In this document: positions 46,081 to 58,757 of the stretch, one piece after another | Layout of the letters: each line of letters begins with the position of its first letter | Numbering within the stretch: the first letter of the stretch is position 1 | NCBI GenBank assembly: GCA_963921825.1 | Contig: OY997588.1 | Location: forward strand, 52,336,803 to 52,400,802 | DNA length: 64,000 nt | DNA from: Erodium maritimum | Taxonomy: Eukaryota; Streptophyta; Magnoliopsida; Geraniales; Geraniaceae | Direction: 5' to 3' | The notes under the pieces: model-generated | The model's input: the letters and a program-made list of their open reading frames with translations, nothing else | The model's database searches: none | Told to the model about the DNA's origin: nothing | Made by a program: the position numbers and the translations under genes

Positions 46081-46313
46081 AAAAAATGTATACATATCTT
46101 AATGTAAGTGTTAGCTGCTAATAACTACCATATGTATCCTATCTTTAGACTAAGGTTGTCTGTTAGTCTTTTACAAAGAAATTACTATCCTTATGCATTG
46201 TATTGTGCATGTGCGATAACTGTCCTGGTTTATTGCTCGTGCTTCATATTTTAACGGAATATTCTGAAATTTGTGAGTAAACGACCCTGGTCAAAAGATA
46301 TGATAGTTTAAAA

Positions 46314-47215
46314 GGAAAATGACAAATTCATACCCTTAAGTTGTCACGTTTCTCTGATACATACTCTCACGTTTTTTTGTATCCAATACCTACTCCGATG
46401 TTTCCTTTTATGTCAAATAGCCCCTACCATCAAATTTTTCATCCATTTTCTGTTAAGTTTTTCTAAAATATCTAAAATGCCCTTAGAAAAAATTAATCAT
46501 TTTTATTTACAAAAATCATTTTTATTTTAGAACAAATAATTTTTATTTTACAAAAAAAACTGTTTTTATTTTTTAAATTCAGTTTTTATTTGAAAAAACA
46601 ACTTTTTTAATAACAAACAATTATAAAAATAAAATTTGATTTTAGAATAAATTTTATAAAATATAAGTATTTTTTTGAAATAAAAACTGATTTTTTAAAA
46701 TAAAAAATTATTAAAATAAATAAATTGTATTTTAAAAATAAAAACTTAATTTTAAAAATAAAATTGATTTTTTATAAATAAAAAAGATTTTTCAAAATAT
46801 TTTTTTTTATAATTATGATTTTCAAAATTTTATTTTACTAAAATAAAAATGATTTTTTTAAAAAAATTGTTCTAAAATAAAAATTATTTTTTAGATTTTA
46901 AAAAAATTGATCAAGAATTTTTAATTATTTTAACAAATAAAAAAAATAAAAGAGATAAGAAATTTTGAATTTAGTCAAAATGACATTTTCGTAAATAACT
47001 AATGGTATTTTCATAATTTTTTGAAAGATAGGGTTGTAATATTGAAATATAGTTCAGGGTATTTTCGTCATTTAACAAAAAAAGACTAATGGAGTTGGAC
47101 GACAGGGGCTATTTGTTATAAAAGGAAACATCGGGGTATGTATTGGATATAAAAAACATGAAGGTAGGTATCAGAGAAACGTGACAACTTAAGGGTATGC
47201 ATTTGTCGTTTTCCC
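46314..47215. mobile_element. Mutator-like MITE, AT-rich core
   Basis: Left end GGAAAATGACAAATTCATAC, right end ending TGCATTTGTCGTTTTCCC. Pairing extends about 150 bp, including TTAAGTTGTCACGTTTCTCT. The flanks share TAGTTTAAAA (46304-46313 and 47216-47225), giving a 9-10 bp duplication; the first base of the element is therefore uncertain by one. The core is almost entirely A/T. Confidence 0.87.
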
Positions 47216-48489
47216 TAGTTTAAAAGTATAAATAATATATAGGGTATTTTTTTGCACGTGGATAATTTATAAGATACTTTTTATCAATTAACCCATAATT
47301 TAAAATACTGACCTAAAAAGTCATTACATTTATATGTGTATCGACACTCTTAGCTTAAATCGTTACTTATGTGGATCCAGAACACAACATACCCTACCCA
47401 GACAAAATTATATATAATTGTAGAGCTTTCAGTTACCTTCGATTTGATATTTTACGGGCGTAAATCGGAGTTCGTATGAAGAAGTTATGATCATTTGAAA
47501 ATCTTCTGCGTGTATAACCTTATTTTACTTGAAAATGCTTTTTTTACACTCCAAATGTCTATTACACTTTCCAACAGCCTTATTCATAGTTTGTATAATG
47601 TTGTATTTGAAAAAGTTAAATGTAAAACATAACGGTTCAGTTGTATACATTTATAAGTATTTATAGTTATTTGACAATGAAGTAATTTTGACTCATTTTT
47701 TAAAGAAATCATATCTTATATCATTTATGTTCTCATATACACCGTATGACTGAATATAAGTTTTGCAGGGCACTCTGTCCATGGCGGACCAAACACGTAT
47801 AATTGATCGGTCGACTAGCACGACGTGTATAGGTTCATTAAAGGTATTTTATAGCTGAACTTCCTTCATAAAAATTGTAGATATCAGAATTCTATTCAAT
47901 TTGATATCTTACAGGCCCAAATAAGAACTCGTATGAGAAATTTATATCATTTGAAAAATCGATCAAACTCTAACACTTCTTAAACCGAATTTGTTTTTTT
48001 TACATTTGATCATTATTGGTGGCATACCCTAAAATAAAAATCTGGATCCGCCTCTAGTTTCAACAAAGTCATTTTCTTAGAGCCCCCGTGGCAATCTAAC
48101 TCAATTGAGGTTTAAAGTCCAACACAAATTAAGTATAGTAATTACTATTGCAAAAAGACCTAGGCCAAAAGAAAAGAGAAAAGAAGAAAAGTAAGGAGAG
48201 GTTGTTGGGAAACATTGTCATACTCTATTATAATTCTTTCCCATACCTTTATCATGTCGCCTTCTCTCATAAATATACTGAAACTGCTCAAAACACTGTA
48301 AAAGGACTCACGATCATTCCTTCACATTTGGATCCACGTGTGATGGTGTGTTTCTAGCGATGGTAACACTCAATGGTCTTCTCAACAATTCACTGATAAA
48401 TCGTATGACTAGTAACTAATATTATAGACCATCTACATTAACAATTGTACGTAACACTCGAAAATATGTTAGTAATTAAGAAAAAAGGC
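47216..48489. other. AT-rich intergenic DNA
   Basis: Two diverged copies of a segment (about 47415-47500 and 47872-47960) share GATTTGATATYTTAC and GARYTCGTATGA. This suggests an old tandem or LTR-derived duplication. No ORF of note. Confidence 0.4.
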
Positions 48490-49175
48490 TTAATTATCAT
48501 TTGTACCTTTCATGTATTGGTAACACATTTTTTCGTACTCATGTGTTTTAAAATGTTCTATAATGGTCCCTATGTTTTGATAACCGTCGTTTTTAGGAAA
48601 TATGGAAGGAATATTCCATTCTATTAGTCGTGTGACACCATGTGATAATTTAGTGGAGAGAGAAATGACCATTTTGTCCTTACTCATTTGAACTTTAAAC
48701 AAAATCGTATTGATTAGCAAATTATGGAAATTAAAAACAAAAATTTAAAATTTAAAAATTAAAGAAAAAGAAAATAAAAGTTATTGAAAATGAAATTAAA
48801 TAAGAATCAATTAAGAAATAAATTATATTATTAATAATTATTTAAAATTTTAATGAAAGTAATTAATATTAGTGAATAAGTAAATATATAAAATGTATAT
48901 TTTCAGTATTTGTAAAATATTTTAAAAATAAATAAATATATAAACCTTTTAACTTGAGGGATAAAATGGTCTTTTCACAATAAAATCAAAAGTCAACTAA
49001 ATCACTACAAAGGTAAAATGGTCATTTAACTTTTCTCTGTTAGTTTTTTTAACCCCAGATGCTCAAAAGGTCAGTGGACCGAACATAAGGGTACCAAAAT
49101 GTATTAAACAAACTTAAGGGCACCAAAGGGTCAGTGGACTGAACATAAGGGTACCATAATGTATTTAACAAAAAA
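48490..49175. mobile_element. Probable Mutator-like element related to 14121-15069
   Basis: Shares an internal block with 14121-15069: GGTAAAATGGTCAT followed by TGTTAGTTTTTT. The right side holds repeated GAACATAAGGGTACCA. Terminal repeats and a target duplication could not be fixed, so the boundaries are approximate. Confidence 0.5.
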
Positions 49176-49342
49176 AAAATAGATGTGGGCTGTAAAAAAG
49201 AGAGGATATAGAGTTACCAAACTACCTTTCTGGTGTTTTTTGTATTTGATTTGTGGATAATTGTGGCTGAAAATCTATAACCATTAGATTTCAAAATTTA
49301 ATGATCTATATTTAGGTAACAGGTAACAATATATATATATAT

Positions 49343-49597
49343 GATAACATTCAGGTACAAACTAATATCTTTCATACAAATACAAACTATCGATCTAAGT
49401 CCTTGATCGTGGAGTCATAGACCCAAATTTAAACAAAATCATTAATGATTATGTCATTAATACATATCTTTGTAATTAATTTCGTAATCAATCACATTAC
49501 CACCCTGAATTTTGGTGGCCGTCCGATCCCCTAAATCAATGAGCTAGATTGGTTTGTATTTCTTACCTGAATTTCGGCCTGTACCCGAAAGTTCCCC
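49343..49597. mobile_element. Family Z element, copy 2
   Basis: 255-bp unit from GATAACATTCAGGTACAAAC to GTACCCGAAAGTTCCCC, following an AT-dinucleotide tract. Homologous to 22045-22293 and to the adjacent copy. Confidence 0.68.
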
Positions 49598-49603
49598 TAT
49601 ATA

Positions 49604-49861
49604 GGATAACATTTAGGTACAAACTATTATCTTTCGTACAAAATACAAACTATCGATCTGGACCCTTGGATTGTGGAATCAAAGGCCCGGATTTAAACAA
49701 AATCACCAATGATTATGTCATTAATGCATATCTTTGTAATTAATTTCGTAATCAATCACACCCCTTGAATTTTGGTGGCCGTCCGATCCCCTAAATACAT
49801 GGCCCAAATTGGTTTGTATTTCACACTTGAATTTCGGTTTGTACCTGAAAGTTCCTCTCTC
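49604..49861. mobile_element. Family Z element, copy 3 (head-to-tail)
   Basis: From GGATAACATTTAGGTACAAA to GTACCTGAAAGTTCCTC. Only TATATA separates it from copy 2, and a TA tract follows. Confidence 0.68.
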
Positions 49862-50160
49862 TATATATATAGCACACGAACTGAACTTTTATTGAGATGA
49901 ATTAAAAATGTCGTAAAGACCGTACATAAATGGAAATGAGTTACACATGATGAGATACAGTCTCGGTGACGGTCGAGACACTGATCCTATATCTAAGTAC
50001 TCGTTGAGACCCAGGGAGACGCTAGGGGTGGTTCCTTATTCCGACTGTGTTGAGCACGATGATCGATACTGCTATGTCGTAGCAATCGATCAAGGAGTAT
50101 ACCAGGGATAGTTGGTGGGAGACCAGTGCCTCGGTTGTATGGAAAACGTGAGTACCACGA
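49862..50160 (-). mobile_element. Family E retroposon, 3' piece (split by copia insertion)
   Basis: Minus-strand sequence homologous to the E element at 30940-31429 (shared GAGGCACTGG and CTCCCACCAACTAT). It ends at the CACGA target site of the copia element at 50161. The 3' end carries an AATAAAA-like motif. Confidence 0.62.
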
Positions 50161-51848
50161 TGTTAGTCTTAGTGCCCGTAGTTCAATCCTAAATGTCCAA
50201 ATGTATATATCATCGTTAGCAATAAAATTAAAGCGGCTTTATATTACTTATGTGTTGGAGTAATATATCGATGTGTGCTCTGATCTATGCCCACCATGCG
50301 AATAGAACCATAGATCGAGATAGATCACACTCGATGGGTCCCTAGTCAACAAAGCTTCACTAGAAGCGACTAGTGTGAAAGATGGCTCTTTATGGCTTAC
50401 GTTCTGTTAGTCATTGGAATGGGATTTCGGAGTCTGATCATAGATATCATGTGGGACATGATATTGGACGACCCGCCCTGAATATGTGCCATAGATTAAG
50501 TCATGAACATATTCAGTGTCGTAGCTTGTCATGTATCCTTAGACCAAGGAGTCTTTGTGATCGCTATGTAGTCAACAACTGAGTTTGACCTGAGCCTAAC
50601 GTTGTCCGTAACAGGGCTTCCATAACGGCCAGGATTGGCTTGGGGACGGGCTACATGAGTGACACGAAAGGCGGCTAAGGGATTTATCCCTCATACTGAG
50701 GTATGGGAAAGATATCGGTTCTCGGCCGCTTGATCGAGAGTGACTGGAAGAATAGCATGGCCATGCACATGATACTGGGTATCATATCTTCAGTCATCTC
50801 ACATATCAAGGAACGGTGATTGAGAATAATAAGGATGACGGCTCTATGCCTTATCTCAATCAGGATATCGGAGATAAAAGGATAATGACAGGGACGACGG
50901 AAAGGTTAGAATCGACAGGGTCGATTCGTTATGTAGTGTCAGGCAATACTAAAGTCTCGTTAGTTGCCACTTAAATAGGATCAAGTAAAATGGGATTTTA
51001 CGTTGATCTATTGACATGCATAAACCTAAGGGTCACACCGGAGGATGAAACTCATTGACACATTTATGGAGAATGGCCAAAAGGGAGTTGTCTCGGGACA
51101 TGACCAAAACTGGGTTTTGGGTCATGTGCCCGTAAGTGAATAGGACTTTACGGATCGAGATAAGGCTTGGAGTCTTGGGATTGATCGCGTCGGATAATGT
51201 TGGACATTTCCGGTATGGAAGGCATGGAGGCGATGAGCGAATCACGGGACCTCGTTGGAAATGGTCACGGGCCATGTTCCAAGAGGCCCATGAAAGGCCC
51301 ATGCAACCAAGGCCCATGGAACTAATTAATCAAGTCTTGATTAATTAGTACTAAGTAAGCAAGAAAAGGATTAAGGTGTTGGTGATTCACCACCTAACAC
51401 AATCTTGTCTTGCCATACTTTGTCCTATTTACACCTTACTTGACACCATACTTGTCCCATGCCTTTAGTTGGACAAGTATGGGTTTTGTTATGTTTAAGT
51501 CATCTTTTTTCAACATAACAAAGACAAGACAAGAATAGGAAACACATTTTCTCTCCCTCTTCCATGGCCATTTCGGGTTTGGCTAGTTTCCTCCTCCATT
51601 TTTGTGTTCTTGAGTCCTCAAAGAGAAGAACTACGTGGCTTTGATTCCCATGTGGATACGTAGGCGTCTTGGAGACTCAAGCCAATCATTCGTTAACCGG
51701 TGTTCTTGTTTTGGTAAGAACTAGTGCTGAATTTTTCTCTTGTTAATCCATTCTTTGTTAGTTGTTTCATGGTTCTAATTGTCTCTTGGTTTTCATTGAT
51801 TTTCCGCTGCGAGTTGGTTCATCTCCAACCTTACCTCGAGACCCAACA
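50161..51848 (+). repeat. 5' LTR of the copia element
   Basis: Starts TGTTAGTCTTAGTGCCC and ends CGAGACCCAACA. By eye I counted three substitutions against the 3' LTR (near 50646, 51189 and 51365). Confidence 0.95.
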
Positions 51849-51849
51849 G

Positions 51850-51861
51850 TGGTATCAGAGC
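51850..51861 (+). promoter_or_regulatory. Primer-binding site
   Basis: TGGTATCAGAGC, complementary to the 3' end of plant initiator-Met tRNA, one base after the LTR. Confidence 0.9.
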
Positions 51862-53404
51862 CGTGCTACCTTCGGGATTCACAAGACGGTGTTCAAAGTT
51901 TCGGTTTTGCTTGAAAGTTTCGTCTTTGGCATGTTGTTTTGCTAAATTGTTTGATAACATGTTTTAAATTATTGTTTATGGATTTAATGCATGTAAAATG
52001 AATTTTTGAAAATTATTTCAAATCTGGAAATTTTGAAAAAAATTTGATTTTTCGGGTCTCGGGAGCGGGACTCTCGGGGAGCCGAAACCGGGACCGAACG
52101 GGGCTCCGTTGGACGGAGCTAGGCCAAGCATGACCATTGGATGGTTGATATGCCAAGGCTAAACCGTTTTGTTAGTTATGACGAGTTTGGAACCGTCATG
52201 ACGAACTCGAAGATCAAATGTTCAAAAGTTTCATTTTTGAACGGTTTCGATAAACCGAGCATCAAAAATTTTCGAAACTTGGCTATTAATTAAAACCGGA
52301 AAATCACATGATGTTTGATAACATTCTTGTTTGATAACACGATGTGTGATGTGATGTTGGCATGGTGCACATAATAGCCCCGAGCTCAATTTAATTATTT
52401 ATCGCTTTTCACGGCCTGCGAGCCGTTAGAGGTAACGTGTAATTATTCTTTCAAGGTGTGGTCGTCGAACCACTTGTTTGTAATATTTATTTATTCCCGA
52501 CCTGCGAGTCGTGTATTAAATTGTAATATTTTACTCAAGATGAAGAAAGGGCGAAAAGGTCATTTGGTGGCTTTTCGGGTGTTGGCATCGGCTTGGAGTC
52601 GGTGGAGCTCAAGAAGCTAGTGGGAGTTAGTTTAGGGGGCTATTATGTGCACATTTATCGCTTTATGCTTGGTTTAGTTTATGCATGATTAATTCTATGT
52701 GCTTTAGAATTGCATGCCTAACTTTATTTACCGAGCATATCACCTCACATGCAAAGATAAAATTGGAATTTTAATCCTTGTGTGTGAACCCTTAGAACCG
52801 TCATTGCATTGGTTGTAGTTGACGGGTTCAAAGGAAGAATTACATTGGATGTAATTTGAGGCATCATTGCATTTGGAATGTAGTTGATGTGCTCATCGCA
52901 TCTAGGATGTGCCAAAGTTTTGAACACAACTGGACAAGTAAAAGCGGGTCATGTCCGATACCTCCCAATCATCAACACCTTACTACCTCCCCGTCCTATG
53001 GTTGTCGTGCGCATTAGCGGAGCATCCATGGGGAAGCGGGGTAGTAGGTTTGGACGACATATGTGGGTGTCGTGCGCATTAGCGGAGCACCTACATAGTG
53101 ACGAGCCATAGTTGAAAATTGGTGGACCCGACTACGATTCTTAGCCTGAGGTTGAGCTAGGGTAACAGATAGGGTAAGTCGTGTACATAAGTACATACCC
53201 TAGCCAGGAGTCACATTGGATGTGATTGGATGGATTCCTACCTACATAGCTCGATTAAGTGGTGAGCATTAGTTCAGCTTAATCGAGTGAATCAAGGATC
53301 TTGGTTTCAGATTCTAAAGGTTTAGAATTGATTGTTGGTGTTTAAGCTTGATCTTCATAAAATTTATTCAGTTTACTGATTGAATTTTATCTGTTGTAGA
53401 TCAA
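51862..53404 (+). other. Copia untranslated leader
   Basis: 1.5 kb between the primer site and the gag start, with no ORF that I recognise. The phrases CCTGCGAGCCGT and CCTGCGAGTCGT, and two GTGCGCATTAGCGGAGCA copies, show small internal duplications. Confidence 0.6.
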
Positions 53405-53780
53405 ATGGCAAATTCAGCGAACATTAATAGTTTGTCATTAAAAACCATTCTTGACAGGGTCAAGCTAAATGGGACAAACTATTTGGACTGGTATAGAATT
53501 TTTGAGGATAGTCCTCAAGTCTGAACGCAAAGAATATGTCCTTGACAAGGCTGTCTCTAAGACCATATCAGAGTTACATGAAGTGTCATCAGCTGCTGAG
53601 AAGAATATCTCAGGGATCTGGGATCCAAGGATATTCTGATGGTCAACAAGGGAATTGGAAGTGGCAAGGGCTGGGCCCATGCGCACTTGGCAGGAAAGAT
53701 GAGACACTTGAGAATGTCTGCTTCTACTGCCAACAGCCTGGTCATTGGAACCGGGATTACAGGAAGTTCACGGCTGATCT
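53405..53780 (+). pseudogene. Copia gag, frameshifted and internally deleted
   Basis: ATG at 53405 begins MANSANINSLSLKTILDRVK. The frame is lost near 53495, and a large middle part of the usual gag is missing before the zinc knuckle at about 53710-53765. The knuckle reads CFYCQQPGHWNRDY: the last Cys of the CCHC motif is replaced by Tyr (C-C-H-Y). Confidence 0.85.
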
Positions 53781-54823
53781 GAAGAAGGGCAGTGGGACTG
53801 CGCCTTCATCAAATAGCCTGGATGATCTGAAGAAGGGCAGTAGGACTGCGCCTTCATCAGGAAACCTGGATGATCTAAGGAAGGGCGGTGGGACCGTGCC
53901 TTCATTCGGTATTAACTCTATAGAGCTACATCTCTCTACTTCCAAAGATTCATGGGTATTAGATACCATGACTGAATCTCACACATGCACTAATATATGG
54001 TGGCTGAAAGTAGGAGAGATTTGGAAAGCACGAAATGGACCTCAGAGTTGTGGCAACTGCTGTAGGATCCATGAGTCTTGCTTTGCCAAGAGGCCTTGTC
54101 TTAGTATTGTATAATGTATATTGCATACCTACTCTTAGTAGGAATATTATATCTGTATCCGTGTTTGACAAGGAAGGATATAATGTTAATATTGGAAATG
54201 GAGTTTTCAATGTTCTATGCAATGATATGTTTTATACCAGTACTGACATGGTTGGAGGATTGTACATATTAGATATGGGTAACAATGCCTCAAGTTCTAT
54301 ATATTCCGTTAATACCAAGAGGTCTAAATCCAACGATTTAAACCTAACTCTGTTATGGTACTGTCATTTGGGTCGCATAAACAAGAAGCGCCTATCAGCA
54401 CTTCAGAAGTGCGGGCTTTCAGGTTCATTCGAATTCCATTCGATCGATAGGTGCAAGGTTTGTTTGATGGGAAAAATGACTAAAGTGCCCTTTATCGATC
54501 GCGATGAAAGGGCGGGTGAATTATTGGGGCTGATACACTCGAATGTGTGTAGACCAATAAGTTCACTTGCCAGGAGGGGTTTTAGCTACTTTATCACATT
54601 TACTGATGATTACAGTAAATATGGTTATGTCTATTCGGTGAGACATAAGTCTGAAGCTTTTGATAAATTCAAAGAGTTTAAGACTATAGTAGAAAACCAG
54701 CTCGACAAAGGTATTAAGGCACTTCGATTGGATCGAGGTGGAAAATACTTGACCACAGAGTTATTAGATCATCTAAAAGAGAATGTGATCCTTTTGAAAT
54801 GGACTCCTCCTAGGTCACTGTAG
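53781..54823 (+). pseudogene. Copia protease-integrase, defective
   Basis: A three-copy DDLKKGS-like repeat (53781-53890) precedes the protease, whose active-site region reads VLDTM where DTG is expected. A frameshift near 54035 leads to the integrase. The zinc-binding HHCC region is present (WYCHLGRINKKRL, then RCKVCLMGK). The first catalytic Asp position of the core reads LIHSNVC instead of the usual D; FTDDYSKYGYVY and LRLDRGGKYL follow. The frame stops at 54823. Confidence 0.85.
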
Positions 54824-55359
54824 TTGAAAGGTGTAGCCAAACGGAGAAATCGGACATTGTTAGACAATGGTCTGTTCCATGATTAGTTGGACTGATCTCC
54901 CAATCTCTTTTAGGGGTTTTGCTCTAGAGACGACCGCATTCATAGTGAATCGGGCTTCGACGAATGGTGTGGAATGGACACCATTTTAAAAATGGTACGG
55001 GATGATGCCCGCTTTGTCCTTCCTAAAGATTTGTGGTTGCGAGGCTTATGTGAAACATTTGGTTTCGACTAAGCTCGAACCAAGATCTGAGATATGCACC
55101 TTCGTGTGGTATCCCAAAGCAACAAGGGGATACTATTTCTACAATCCCAGTGAGAACATGGTGTTCGTCGCTTGGGGTGGGGTCTTTATGGAAAAGAAGT
55201 TTTGTTTCCAAAGACGTCATTGGGAGGACTGTGCATCTCGAAGAAATTCAGGATGGTACAGATCTGTCTAAACCAATTGGCAACCCAGTAGAAAGGAGCC
55301 AGAGATTGTCGTAGAGTAAGAACCAATTCCTGTTACAATTCCGGAAGGTCCAAGGCGAT

Positions 55360-56900
55360 TTGAAAGGATCAATCTTCCACCTCCAAGATATGGTATCCGG
55401 AGGTGACAATGAAGTCATGGTGGATCACGATGATCCAGCCACCTTTCAGGAAGCCGTGGATGGGCCTAACTCCGAGTTATGGCTGGGAGCCATGAGGGAG
55501 GAAATGCAATCCATGTCGGACAACCGAGTCTGGGAACCGGTTGATCCCATCAATGGTGTGAGGACCATAGGATGCAAATGGATCTTCAAGGTGAAGTTTG
55601 ACATGGACGGCAACCCTCTGACCTACAAAGCTCAACTGGTGGCGAAAGGTTATAGGCAGATCCAATGGATTGACTATGAGGAAACCTTCTCCTTAGTGGC
55701 TATGGTCAAAATCGATCCAAATTCTTCTTGACATAACTGCGTATCATAATTACGAGATATGGCAAGTGGATGTCAAAACCGCTTTCCTAAATGGAAATTT
55801 GACTGAGTACGTTTGTATGTCTCGGCCCAAAGGTTTTGACGATCCGAAGAATAAAGGAAAGATTTATAAGTTGTTGAAATCCATTTATGGATTGAAACGA
55901 ACTTCTCGGAGTTGGATCCTTCGTTTTGATGAAGCTGTAATTGGATTTGGCTTAATCAAGAACGAGGATGAATCTTGCGTTTATAAGAAGGCTAGTGGGA
56001 GCAATATTACCTTTCTGGTTCTCATTGAAAACGACATCCCAACCTTGCACGAGACTAAAGCTTGGTTGAGGAAGTGTTCTTCAATAAAGGACTTAGGCGA
56101 TGCTTCTCATATCTTAAGGATTAAGATATGTAGAGATCGCACCAAGAGGGTCTTGGATTTAAGTCAGGGAACCTATGTGAACAAGGCATTGAGTAGGTTC
56201 TTAATGCTCGATTCAAAGAAAGGACTCTTACCCACTAGTCATGGCATTCATCTCAGCAAGACTCAGTGTCCTAAGACACCTGATGAGCTGAAAAGGATGA
56301 TGAGAATCCTATGCGCCTGGGGGCAGGATCGATCATATATGCCATGACATGTATGAGACCAGACGTCTCGTAAGCCTTATGTTGTACCAGTAGACATCAT
56401 TCTAACCCGGGGGAAAGATGATGCTGAACTAGTCGTCGAAGGATGAGTAGACGCTAGTTTTCCAAGACAAATCCAGATGACTTTAGAAGTCAATCAGGAT
56501 ATGCGTTTACGCTGAATGGCAGAGCTTTAGCTGGGAAAGCGTAAAGCAAGATACCATTGCCGAATCTACGACAGAGGCCAAGTACATGGATGCTGCAGAG
56601 GCAGCTAAGGAGGCTATGTGGATTTGGAAATTCATGGCAGGGCTGGGTGTAATTAAAAACCCATCCAGTCCGGTGAATCCATTTTGCGACAACACAAGGG
56701 CCATTGCGCAAGCTAAAAGCCTAGATCGCATAACAAATCCAAACATGTACTGCGGCGTATCCACCTCATCAGATAAATACTGAACTGAGGTGAAGTGAAG
56801 ATAACCGATATTGCAACAGATGATAACATAGCCAACTCGTTGACTAAGGCAGTGTCACTGCCTGAACATGTTAGACATGTAAAGTCGATGGGGACATATA
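55360..56900 (+). pseudogene. Copia reverse transcriptase-RNase H, catalytic motif deleted
   Basis: The RT domain starts at about 55480 (ELWLGAMREEMQSM, WIFKVKFDMDGNP) and, after a frameshift near 55720, continues with VDVKTAFLNGNL and SIYGLKRTSRSW. Where the YVDD box should be, near 56025, the frame runs FLVLIENDIPTL, so the catalytic box is gone without a frame change. RNase H remains follow at about 56550-56870 (MDAAEAAKEAMWIWKF, FCDNTRAIAQAK), with stops. The element ends at the purine tract before the 3' LTR. Confidence 0.88.
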
Positions 56901-56924
56901 GGAGTTTAGATTGGAACTAGGGCA

Positions 56925-56934
56925 AGTGGGAGAT
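56925..56934 (+). promoter_or_regulatory. Polypurine tract
   Basis: GTGGGAGAT(T) directly before the 3' LTR, the usual plus-strand primer of copia elements. Confidence 0.8.
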
Positions 56935-58622
56935 TGTTAGTCTTAGTGCCCGTAGTTCAATCCTAAATGTCCAAATGTATATATCATCGTTAGCAATAAA
57001 ATTAAAGCGGCTTTATATTACTTATGTGTTGGAGTAATATATCGATGTGTGCTCTGATCTATGCCCACCATGCGAATAGAACCATAGATCGAGATAGATC
57101 ACACTCGATGGGTCCCTAGTCAACAAAGCTTCACTAGAAGCGACTAGTGTGAAAGATGGCTCTTTATGGCTTACGTTCTGTTAGTCATTGGAATGGGATT
57201 TCGGAGTCTGATCATAGATATCATGTGGGACATGATATTGGACGACCCGCCCTGAATATGTGCCATAGATTAAGTCATGAACATATTCAGTGTCGTAGCT
57301 TGTCATGTATCCTTAGACCAAGGAGTCTTTGTGATCGCTATGTAGTCAACAACTGAGTTTGACCTGAGCCTAACGTTGTCCGTAACAGGGCTTCCATAAC
57401 GGCCAGGATTGGCTTGGTGACGGGCTACATGAGTGACACGAAAGGCGGCTAAGGGATTTATCCCTCATACTGAGGTATGGGAAAGATATCGGTTCTCGGC
57501 CGCTTGATCGAGAGTGACTGGAAGAATAGCATGGCCATGCACATGATACTGGGTATCATATCTTCAGTCATCTCACATATCAAGGAACGGTGATTGAGAA
57601 TAATAAGGATGACGGCTCTATGCCTTATCTCAATCAGGATATCGGAGATAAAAGGATAATGACAGGGACGACGGAAAGGTTAGAATCGACAGGGTCGATT
57701 CGTTATGTAGTGTCAGGCAATACTAAAGTCTCGTTAGTTGCCACTTAAATAGGATCAAGTAAAATGGGATTTTACGTTGATCTATTGACATGCATAAACC
57801 TAAGGGTCACACCGGAGGATGAAACTCATTGACACATTTATGGAGAATGGCCAAAAGGGAGTTGTCTCGGGACATGACCAAAACTGGGTTTTGGGTCATG
57901 TGCCCGTAAGTGAATAGGACTTTACGGATCGAGATAAGGCTTGGAGTCTTGGGATTGATCACGTCGGATAATGTTGGACATTTCCGGTATGGAAGGCATG
58001 GAGGCGATGAGCGAATCACGGGACCTCGTTGGAAATGGTCACGGGCCATGTTCCAAGAGGCCCATGAAAGGCCCATGCAACCAAGGCCCATGGAACTAAT
58101 TAATCAAGTCTTGATTAATTAGTACTAAGTAAGCAAGACAAGGATTAAGGTGTTGGTGATTCACCACCTAACACAATCTTGTCTTGCCATACTTTGTCCT
58201 ATTTACACCTTACTTGACACCATACTTGTCCCATGCCTTTAGTTGGACAAGTATGGGTTTTGTTATGTTTAAGTCATCTTTTTTCAACATAACAAAGACA
58301 AGACAAGAATAGGAAACACATTTTCTCTCCCTCTTCCATGGCCATTTCGGGTTTGGCTAGTTTCCTCCTCCATTTTTGTGTTCTTGAGTCCTCAAAGAGA
58401 AGAACTACGTGGCTTTGATTCCCATGTGGATACGTAGGCGTCTTGGAGACTCAAGCCAATCATTCGTTAACCGGTGTTCTTGTTTTGGTAAGAACTAGTG
58501 CTGAATTTTTCTCTTGTTAATCCATTCTTTGTTAGTTGTTTCATGGTTCTAATTGTCTCTTGGTTTTCATTGATTTTCCGCTGCGAGTTGGTTCATCTCC
58601 AACCTTACCTCGAGACCCAACA
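56935..58622 (+). repeat. 3' LTR of the copia element
   Basis: Same length as the 5' LTR, and followed by CACGA, the second copy of the target duplication. Confidence 0.95.
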
Positions 58623-58757
58623 CACGAGGCATGGTTCCTGCCTCGATTTGAAAATTCTCGGGGGATGGCGAGCATCTGGAGAGAACGCCGGGAAATGGGG
58701 GAACCAGAATGTCGAATTTACACCAACTTCGGTTGGGCAAGGTGTGCGTCCCCACAT
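58623..58757 (-). mobile_element. Family E retroposon, middle piece
   Basis: Continues the split retroposon between the copia element and the solo LTR. Shares GGTGTGCGTCCCCACA with 31240-31258. Confidence 0.6.

Larger units (their letters stand above)
50161..58622 (+). mobile_element. Ty1-copia retrotransposon with nearly identical LTRs and defective interior
   Basis: 8,462 bp, bounded by CACGA at 50156-50160 and 58623-58627. LTRs of equal length (1,688 bp) at 50161-51848 and 56935-58622. A tRNA-Met-type primer site TGGTATCAGAGC follows the first LTR and a purine tract precedes the second. Gene order gag, protease, integrase, reverse transcriptase, RNase H marks it as Ty1-copia. The LTR length resembles Angela/Tork-type elements, but this is a tentative placement. 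The coding region is fragmented throughout. The leader from 51862 to 53404 is long and without an ORF. Confidence 0.95.
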
